64,000 nucleotides of DNA. It comes from Phocoena phocoena. Its lineage: Eukaryota; Chordata; Mammalia; Artiodactyla; Phocoenidae. Below the pieces are notes generated by a model. The model had not been told where the DNA came from. It saw only the letters and a list, made by a program, of their open reading frames with translations, and searched no databases. Within the stretch, counting starts at the first letter, position 1. Each line of letters starts with the position of its first letter. The stretch is from positions 28,667,818 to 28,731,817 of the forward strand of contig NC_089239.1 in the NCBI RefSeq assembly GCF_963924675.1, read 5' to 3'. The position numbers and the translations under genes were made by a program. Positions 56,878 through 64,000 of this stretch are shown here, one piece after another.

Positions 56878-57547
56878 TGAAACGGAGCAGGACCCTATGG
56901 TCCTTGCCCTGCCATGTCCTCAGCCTGCCTTTTGTCTGTGGAAAAATTTTAGCCAAAAGATAAGTTTAATCAGAGAAGTGAGAAAATGCAGAAACAAAGG
57001 AAAACAGTCAAAGGAGACTAAATAATAATAGTTTAGTCATTAAGCATAGTCAAGGACCTTCAGGTCCTCCATAAAGGTTACAGATCATATTCTGAGCCGT
57101 ATCCTGTGAGCTGTCTTGTAGCTACAGAAACCAACACCAGGTGGAAGGAGTTAACTACGTGATGCCCAGGCTGTAGCCATGACATAAGCTGCCGCAATTC
57201 CGAGAACTGGCCTCAAGGAAATGGGAACAAATCAACCCTAGAACCGAAGATTAACTATACCTAAAACAATCAAGATGACGCTGGTCAGAGCACCGATGAC
57301 CAATTTCAAGATGACCGTCAGAGCTGACTGTGCTGTTTCTGCAGGTAGCCCCTCCCTCCGCTTATAAAAGCTCTTGCCCGCTGATTGGCGGGGGAGGGGG
57401 AGCTGGCCTTTGGACAGGTATCCGCCCTCTCCCCCACCCCCGCTCACCAGCATCCAAAATAAAGCAAACTTTCCTTTCCACCAACCTGGCCTTTTTATTG
57501 GCTTTTGAATGGCGAGCAGCCGGACCCCACTTTTGGGGGCGTCCACA
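56878..57547 (+). repeat. solo LTR of an endogenous retrovirus, copy B
   Basis: It starts 'tgaaacggagcaggacc' and ends '…ggggcgtccaca' (TG…CA). 'atat' stands on both sides (56874-56877 and 57548-57551), a 4-bp target duplication as in class I elements. A TATA box 'cttataaaagctc' is at 57360-57372, an inverted CCAAT ('ctgattggcgg') at 57380-57390, and a poly(A) signal 'aataaagcaaac' at 57459-57470. Upstream a 36-bp-spaced repeat starts at 57270 and 57306. There is no internal retroviral sequence. It shares its first half only with the LTR at 25955-26551. Confidence 0.85.
57360..57390 (+). promoter_or_regulatory. LTR core promoter (TATA box and inverted CCAAT)
   Basis: The TATA-like 'ttataaaag' is followed within 20 bases by 'gattggc', an NF-Y-type site, in the GC-rich U3/R part of the LTR. 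Whether it is active cannot be judged from sequence. Confidence 0.55.
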
Positions 57548-57599
57548 ATATCATCACTTAATCCAGCTCTGAATTCAGCACCCAAGTAACATATGCAGT

Positions 57600-57690
57600 C
57601 TGCAAAGGGGTCTGAGAATTCTGAGAAATGTGTTTCTTCTTTAAGCCACCCATTCTCTGGTATTTTGTTACAGCAACCTAAACTAAGATG
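57600..57690 (+). repeat. MLT1-type LTR 3' end
   Basis: 'tttaagccacccattctctg' followed by 'gtattttgttacagcaacct' is the last part of MaLR LTRs. The rest of the LTR is not recognisable upstream. Confidence 0.6.
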
Positions 57691-57691
57691 A

Positions 57692-59757
57692 TATGCAAAC
57701 ATGCCATCTGCAAATAAGTATAATAAGTACAGCTTTACTTCTTCCTTTCCAATCTGTATGCCTTTAATTTCCCCTTCCTGCCTTATTGCACTGGCTAAAA
57801 CTTCCAACACTACACCAAATACGAGTGGTGAGAGCAGGCACCCTTGCCTTATTGATCATAGGGGAAAAACATTCAGTTTCCCAAAACTCATATTTCTTCT
57901 CAAAATTCAAAATGAAATATTGTTTGTTGTATGCTTTTTGTGGTTGCTCCTTATCAAGTTGAGAAAGTTCCCCTCTGCTCCTACTTTTTTGAGAATTTTT
58001 ATCTTGAATGGATGTTGAATTTTGTCAAATGCTACCTCCACGATGAGTATACAAAAGTGTGAAAACAGAGTGGATTACATTGATTGATTTTTGAATACTG
58101 AACCTGTCTTGAATCCCTAGAATAAACTCTCCTTTATCATGGTGTATAATTCATTTTATGAAAGGGTGATTTCTAATGGCTAATATTATGTTAATGATTT
58201 GTACAAATACTTTCATACAGATTTTGGTCTATAGTTGTTTTTGTGTGTGTTTATTTTTGTACTATATTTTTCTGGTTTTAATACTAGGATAAAGCTACCT
58301 TTATAAAATGATTTGTGAATGATTCACCTTCTAATTTCTGGAAAAGACTGTGTGGAATTGGAGTCAATTACTCTTTAAAGTTCTGGTAGAATTCTCCAGT
58401 GAAAACCATTCTGAACTGAGGATTTCTTTGCTGAAGTTTTCATTTGTTTGTTGTTTTGCTTCAAGTTAGGAATTCAAATTCCTTAATAGATGTAATAGGA
58501 CAATTCAAATGATTTACTTCATATTGAGTGGGTTGTGGTAATTTGAGGGGTTTTTGTTTGTTTTCTTGAGGAATTGGCTCATTATACCTATTTTTTCAGA
58601 TTTATACGAGCAGAATTGGAGTATCCCTTACTTTCCTATTGGTGTATACAGGTCTGATTCATTCCTGATATTGGCAATCTTCTATTTTTCTTTGACAGTT
58701 TTGCTAAACATTTGTTAATTTTATTGATCTTTCCAAAGAACTTTTTCATTCACTTTCTGAATTTTTTTTAATTCATTTCTACTTGTCTTTATTTCTTCCT
58801 TTTCCTGTTTATTTTGCTCCTCTTTCTTATGTAATTGAGGTGGGAGCTTAGATCACTGATCTGAAACTTGTTCTTTTTTCTAATGTATGCATTTAGTGCT
58901 ATAAATTCTCCCCTTTATACTGCTTTAGCACGATTTTTGATACATTTTATTTTCATTTCAATCAGTTATATATGTATATATATATAAATATATGAATATA
59001 TATATAATTAAATATATATTTAATTTTCTTTGAGGTTTTCTCCATCCTTGGATTATTTTGAAGCAGACTGTTTAGTTTCCAAGTATTTGGGAAATTTCCT
59101 GTCATGTCACTATTATTGATTCCTAATTTGATCTTATTGTGGTCAGAGAACATACACTGTATGGTTTTAGCTCTTTTAAATTTGTTCAGCCATGTTCTAT
59201 GACCTAGGATATAATATATATTGGTATTTATTCAATGGGTATTTTAAAAGCACATGCTATTCTTACATGGCATGTTCTATAAATGTCCATTACATCCTTT
59301 GGTTGATGATGTTGGATTCGTCTACGTCCTTGATGATTTTCTGTCTAGTTTCATCCACTGTTTATAGAGGATGTTTAATTATCTAAGTATAATAGTGGAT
59401 TTATCTATTTCTTCTTTCATTTTTATTCATTTTTGCTTTATATCTTTTGAAGCTTTGTTGTTTGATGGATACAAGTTTAGGATCGCCATATCTTCTTGGT
59501 GGACTGACTTATCATTATATAATGTTTCTTACTGTATCTGGTAATTTTCTTTGTTCTGAAGTCTGCTTTATCTGGTGTTAATATAACCATTTTTGTTTTC
59601 TTTTTATTATGTTTTTATGATATATCTTTTCCAATCCTTTTAGTTTCTAACGGCCAATATTATAAGTGAATTTCTTCTGGACAGTGGGGTCATGATTTTG
59701 GATCCACTGTACCATTTATGTCTTTTAATTGACATATTTAGACTACTTACAAGTTTG
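57692..59757 (-). repeat. old LINE-1, ORF2 from RT to endonuclease start
   Basis: Read on the minus strand this follows ORF2 upstream: the '[20 protein letters not shown]' stretch near 57780 before the (damaged) FADD box, the regions of the fingers and linker, then the endonuclease near 59100-59750 ('SLNMSIKRHK' corresponds to the ORF2 start). Stops and indels are frequent. Its 3' part is missing at the left end, where it joins an MLT1 end. Confidence 0.8.
58970..59022. repeat. (TA)n-rich tract
   Basis: Alternating 'tatatata' runs with short A-interruptions inside the old L1. Confidence 0.8.
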
Positions 59758-59876
59758 GAAACCAACAGAAGCCTACAGATTAAAGAAACTGAACAAACTC
59801 TAATCAAGATAAACCCAAAGAAATCCACATCAGGACAAACCATAGACAAGCTTTTGGAAACTGAAGAGAGTTAGTA
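59758..59876 (+). repeat. inverted L1 ORF1 segment
   Basis: 'gcctacagattaaagaaact', 'taatcaagataaacccaaag' and 'aaatccacatcaggacaaac' are sense ORF1 phrases on the plus strand, directly joined to the minus-strand L1. A simple truncated L1 would have ORF1 in the same orientation. Confidence 0.6.
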
Positions 59877-59879
59877 TTT

Positions 59880-60780
59880 ACTTTTTTTTTTCAAAAGTAA
59901 TTGATTTGTTTATTGGTTGTCTATTTTAAATATAGCAGTGTATACATGTCAATCCCAAACTCCCGGTCTATCCAGTCTATTATTTACTTTTTAAATTTTA
60001 ATTTTCATGTCATCTCCTCTAGGAATAACCCCAAGTCACTGTCCCCATCACAGACTAAATGATTAGATATTATTCCCATGGGCTTCCTTCTAACCCTGAC
60101 CATTCCTTAATATGACTTTCATCAATTAGAAATGACTGAAGTTCTAAAAAACAGAATATCTGACTGATATTTGCTTAACAGTGACTTTTTTCTCATGCAA
60201 AAAAATATACAGTTTAGTAGTTTCAGTGTCGATGCAAATCTCAGTTATGCCAGAGATCTTGGTCAGCATTTTGGCAATGCTCTTGGCCATTGCCCTAGCT
60301 GCTAGATGGCTGCTGTAGTTGTGGTTTTTACATCTTTAGATTATCATTTCAAACTTACAGAAAGGAATGGTCAGAAAAAGAGGACTTTCTTTTTAACAGC
60401 GAGAAAAATATTTTCCAAACAGCCTTTCATCAGGTTTTGACCAATAACTCACCTAGCTTCCAGGGAGGTTGTCAAACAAGTTTTTTTTTTTTTTTTCCTA
60501 GCCTTATTATGGGAGGTGACAAGACACAGGTTTGAGAATGGCTTTTGGAAAGCCAGGAAAAGTCAGCCACAATCCTAATGATGCTACATTTAATTTATTT
60601 AGTAATTTCTCTTAGACATCAAACTTTCTTGAAACTATATATTAAGTACTTAGAATGTGGTTTTTAATAAATTTATAACAAGTACCTGATCATCAAAAAA
60701 ATATTTCTATCATTTATGGAATGATTATATGCCAATGTTAAACCTAAAAGATTAAAGTATAATATTTCACTTATCCTTAA
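59880..60780. other. unassigned sequence, no gene seen
   Basis: T-runs at 59882-59890 and 60481-60496. Nothing else was recognised. Confidence 0.35.
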
Positions 60781-60782
60781 GA

Positions 60783-60866
60783 GGTATGAATTATCATTTT
60801 CATTTTTGTAACTGAGGCTGAATGTTCATTAATTTATCCAAGGTTAAAGACATTAATGGAGAAGTC
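60783..60866 (-). repeat. MIR fragment
   Basis: 'aggtatgaattatcattttc' then 'gtaactgaggctgaatg' and 'ttatccaaggttaaagac' are an antisense MIR core. Confidence 0.65.
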
Positions 60867-60907
60867 TTCTTTGAACACAGACATGTGTGTTTTCAAAGGC
60901 ACTTTTA

Positions 60908-60992
60908 CTCTAGATCATTCATTTTGTCCCCAGAGCCTAGCACAGCACCTGCAGCACAAGAAGCCTTGATATAATTAATGAATGAGTGGAAG
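60908..60992 (+). repeat. L2 3' end
   Basis: 'attttgtccccagagcctag', 'cacagcacctgcagcac' and 'taattaatgaatgagtgg' follow the sense L2 3' UTR. Confidence 0.65.
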
Positions 60993-60994
60993 TA

Positions 60995-61780
60995 GACTAA
61001 AAGTCAGGCATGGATTTGGATGAAAAGCAAAGGACAGAATGAATACAGAACATTTATTCTCACAGAATAATTACATTCTGTCTTCCTATTTACCTTTTCA
61101 TTTCCCATCATCATAATCACATCTTATTTGTTCTAAAATAATTTTATCATGTGTCCCAACCAATTGAAAATGTTCCTTACTTTTCTTATCTCTCCCTAGT
61201 GCATACAGTTAATAACTACAAGGCTAATTCAAAGAGCATTCTTGGTTGGTGGGGCTTTAGCTCGAGACAGAGGAGATCTTATTTTTAGGGTGTTTGCAGC
61301 CTCATCCAATTCTAACTTCTATCCCAACTGTTCTCCTTAAACCTGAGTGATTTTAGTTTCAAATCCGGATGATACAGTCAGTCAACTGGTTCTGGTGTTA
61401 AACCACTTAACCTAATAACTTCTCTTCATAAGAGAAATTAGATCCCTCTCTTTTATTGGTATTTTTGGAATCATTCAATACATGTTAAAATAATCAAAAT
61501 TATAAATTAGTTAATATTTAATTTCAATTTGCTTACATTAGAGGATATGCATTTACAGCATGGCCATCCAGAGTAGAGAAATCACAAAACATCCTTTAAT
61601 ACCCAACCACAATCAAAATTATTTGAGTATTACCTTTCCTTAATTTATTCTGAAAAAAGAGTCTAACTTGACTGAGAAACATAATTTTCTCTCCCTTATG
61701 ACCAGTGATCCTCATTATGGTTCTATCTTACATGTGTCTAGCACTTTCCAAGAAGAATTCAGAGGTGCTAAACAGGATCA
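60995..61780. other. AT-rich unassigned sequence
   Basis: No coding or named repeat feature. Confidence 0.35.
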
Positions 61781-61802
61781 CTATCTCCATGCATAAACTT
61801 TT

Positions 61803-62022
61803 TTTTTTTTTTTGCGGTACGTGGGCCTCTCCCTGCTGGGGCCTCTCCCTGTTGTGGCCTCTCCCGTTGCGGAGCACAGGCTCCAGACGCGCAGGCTCAG
61901 CGGCCATGGCTCACGGACCCAGCCGCTTCGCAGCATGCGGGATCTTCCCGGACCGGGGCACGAACCCGCGTCCCCTGCATTGGCAGGCGGACTCTCAACC
62001 ACTGCGCCACCAGGGAAGCCCC
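61803..62022 (-). mobile_element. CHR-type tRNA-derived SINE with expanded 3' part
   Basis: The reverse complement of the 54085-54311 element: T-run, then 'gttgcggagcacaggctcc', 'gcggccatggctcacggacc', 'cggggcacgaacccgcgtcc' (B box) and 'ccaccagggaagcccc'. The target duplication 'ccatgcataaacttt' at 61787-61801 matches 62023-62037 with one difference. Close to the tail the 'ggcctctccc' motif occurs three times at 61826-61867, more than in the other copy. Confidence 0.95.
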
Positions 62023-62039
62023 CCATGCATAACCTTTTA

Positions 62040-62800
62040 ATAACATTTTTTTTGGAAGCCCAAACCCCTTTAAATTGACAAAGGCAAAATAACTGTCTTT
62101 CCTCTCTAGAGCATCATTGAACTAGTAGGAAGCTCTGTTTTCCATTTTCTCCCTACTTTAAAAAAAAAAATTTTTGATGTTAGCTCTATTCAGCAATATT
62201 TACCAGGAAAGCCCTTTTAAGAACTCACTTGCCAAGTACAAATGCATTAATGTTTTATACATGTTAAATGGCAACCAGCACACAGCCTCCCAAAGCTCCT
62301 TAGGCTGTGATCCATCACCCTCATTCCTCAGAGCACCTATACTGCCCTGGGATCAGCTATCACCTACCTGGTTGATGGGGAACTCCCTCACTTGCTCCTC
62401 TCCCATCCCCTTTCCTTCAGAGAAGCAGTGCTTCTTACAAACCCCACAGCTCCATTAATTCTGCTCAGAGTGCCACTGCCTTCCAGATGCATGGATCCAT
62501 TCTCCTGAAAACCCTTCTCTTCCCTCCTCTTCTGACATTTTGCCAGGTCCTTTTTTTGTTTCCTTTTGTTCTTTTACTCTTTCATTCATCCTATTAGTGA
62601 GTGAAAGCAAAACATCTCTAAACCTTGCTAATTGATAAAGATATCCTTAATGATAAAATCCCATCATGTAAAAAGTAAAGCTAAAATTAATGAAATAAAA
62701 TATTACACACTACAAAACTAACCTTATCAATCTCTGACTTCATAAACCAAAATGTTTAAAAATAACTGCAGTGTAAGTAGGACCTATTTGAATTCAAATA
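62040..62800. other. unassigned sequence, no gene seen
   Basis: The 94-codon frame at 62174-62458 has no recognisable domain. No repeat was named. Confidence 0.35.
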
Positions 62801-62802
62801 GG

Positions 62803-63416
62803 AAATCACTGATACATGGACCCTAATGGTCATAGCAGCACTGTTTACAATAGCCAAGACACAGAAGCAAGCCTAAGTGTCCATCGACAGATGACTGGGG
62901 ATGAAGAAGATGTGGTACATTTATACAATGGAATACTACTCAGCCATAAAGAAGGATGAAATAATGTCATTTGCAGCAACATGGATGGACCTAGAGATTA
63001 TCATACTAAGTGAAGTATAACAGACAGAAAAAGACAAATATCATATGCTATCACTTATATGTGGAATCTAAAAAAATGATACAAATGAACTTATTTACAA
63101 AACAGAAATAGACTCACAGCCGTAGAAAAGATACTTATGGTTACCAAAGGTGAAAGGGGGTGTAGAGATAAATTAGGAGTTTGGGATTAGCAGATACAAA
63201 TCACTATCTATAAAATAGGTAAACAACAAGGTCCTCCTGTATGGCACAGGGAACTATACTCAATATCCTGTAATAACATTTAATGGAAAAGAATCTGAAA
63301 AAGAACTGAATCACTTTGCTGTACAGTTGAAACTAATACAACATTGTAAACTAGCTATACTTCTAGTAAAAAAAAGAATACAATATATCAAAATGGAAAA
63401 AATAACAAATCACTGA
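62803..63416 (+). mobile_element. LINE-1 3' end, 5'-truncated, with target duplication
   Basis: Sense ORF2 end and 3' UTR: 'ctgtttacaatagccaagac', 'aagtgtccatcgacagatga', 'actcagccataaagaaggat', 'catatgctatcacttatatg', 'gggattagcagatacaaatc', 'ggcacagggaactatactca' and 'aactagctatacttctagta'. The 10 bases 'aaatcactga' flank it (62803-62812 and 63407-63416). Confidence 0.9.
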
Positions 63417-63419
63417 ATT

Positions 63420-64000
63420 CAACAAGAAAAGTAAAATGATGTTTAAAAGTAGTTTAGTAAAATTTTAACTTTAGGACTGCTTTAGCTTTGAAATAAGCCC
63501 TGGAGTATCATCAGCATTTTACCAGGAAATAAAGCATTTGTAACAACATTGGAATTTAGCTGGTGAAATTAGGCATTTGTTAAATCTTGGCTATGCATTT
63601 TGAGACAGTAAAATTTGGTTAATTCATTTAACCTGAGAATCTTAATCTATAAAAAGATGAGGTTGTCATATGTAATCTCCCTTGTCCTTTTAAACTACTG
63701 GACATTAAACCTTTTGCAATTTTAAAACTATACTCCTAAACAATAATACTATTTCATTGCAAAGATATATGTGTATTTGTGTGTATGTATGTAATAAATA
63801 TACATATATGTGCTTTTAATAATTTGAGGTCATTGTTCTGTCTACAGTCAGAAATTATTTAAATTTGCATCAACACACTTTTTTTAAAAAGACCGTTAAA
63901 AACATACATTCCAAAAAAAATACATTCCAATAGACTTCATTCCATTATATTTTTGGAACATGTAAACATTCACGTTGGTCTAAAAGGCTGAAATAAATAG
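63420..64000. other. AT-rich sequence with a possible MIR
   Basis: 63605-63680 ('taatctataaaaagatgagg') may be a worn sense MIR. A TG/TA-rich tract lies at 63764-63812. Nothing else was recognised. Confidence 0.4.

Noticed and set aside
57238..57810. 190-codon minus-strand frame as a novel protein
   Set aside because: It is a chance fusion of L1 ORF2 antisense sequence with the LTR. Only the first 20 or so residues match L1.
61705..62078. Pro/Arg-rich frames of 80-111 codons
   Set aside because: These are again SINE-derived; the same peptides appear at the other SINE copy in the window.
1..64000. An undescribed functional system spread over the window
   Set aside because: Every substantial coding signal reduces to L1 or mariner remains. 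What is left is short, low-information open frames or noncoding repeats.

Overview
The window looks like intergenic or deep intronic DNA from a mammal, most likely a cetacean. I found no host gene, exon, tRNA, rRNA or other cellular RNA gene that can be supported from the sequence. The assignment rests on repeats. Two CpG-rich tRNA-derived SINEs (54085-54311 and 61803-62022) have the CHR-type sequence of the whale/hippo/ruminant clade, with no BovB or Bov-tA companions. The young L1 copies have the 3' end typical of cetartiodactyls. There is also a mariner of the kind found in these genomes, on a background of pan-mammalian repeats (MIR, L2, MER5A, MER20, MLT1/MST, MLT2, HAL1). Family names are from memory of consensus sequences, not from a database search.

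Layout. 1-8.3 kb: an old L1 3' end split by a younger 4.8 kb L1 (minus strand, 1464-6266) with a 15-bp target-site duplication, followed by a HAL1-like relic. 9-11.7 kb: microsatellite, MIR and a possible solo LTR. 11.8-17.8 kb: decayed plus-strand L1 sequence containing a full-length but dead mariner (14240-15530) flanked by TA. 18-25 kb: mostly unassigned DNA with MER20, MIR, L2 and two short L1 tails. 25.4-30.2 kb: a GC-richer retroviral-LTR neighbourhood with a 10-unit 44-bp minisatellite (27518-27938). 30-36 kb: sparse relics and a solo LTR with a 4-bp target duplication (34210-34727). 36-40 kb: an ancient L1 chopped up by MST/MLT1, MLT2 and Tigger-like insertions. 40.9-48.2 kb: five L1 pieces, three with clear target duplications. 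48-54 kb: mostly unassigned DNA with MIR, L2, MER5A and MLT1. 54-57.6 kb: an L1 tail split by a SINE, then a class-I-like solo LTR. 57.7-59.9 kb: an old L1 whose 5' part appears inverted. 60-64 kb: a SINE, an L1 tail and small relics.

Nothing here works together as a pathway. The content is a stratigraphy of transposition, with nesting and target duplications giving a relative order of insertions. The only protein-coding remains are broken L1 ORF1/ORF2 and mariner transposase. I found no convincing undescribed biological system. The items most worth a second look are the 44-bp minisatellite with a repeated nuclear-receptor-like half-site, two LTRs that share their first half but not their second, and the nested insertions.
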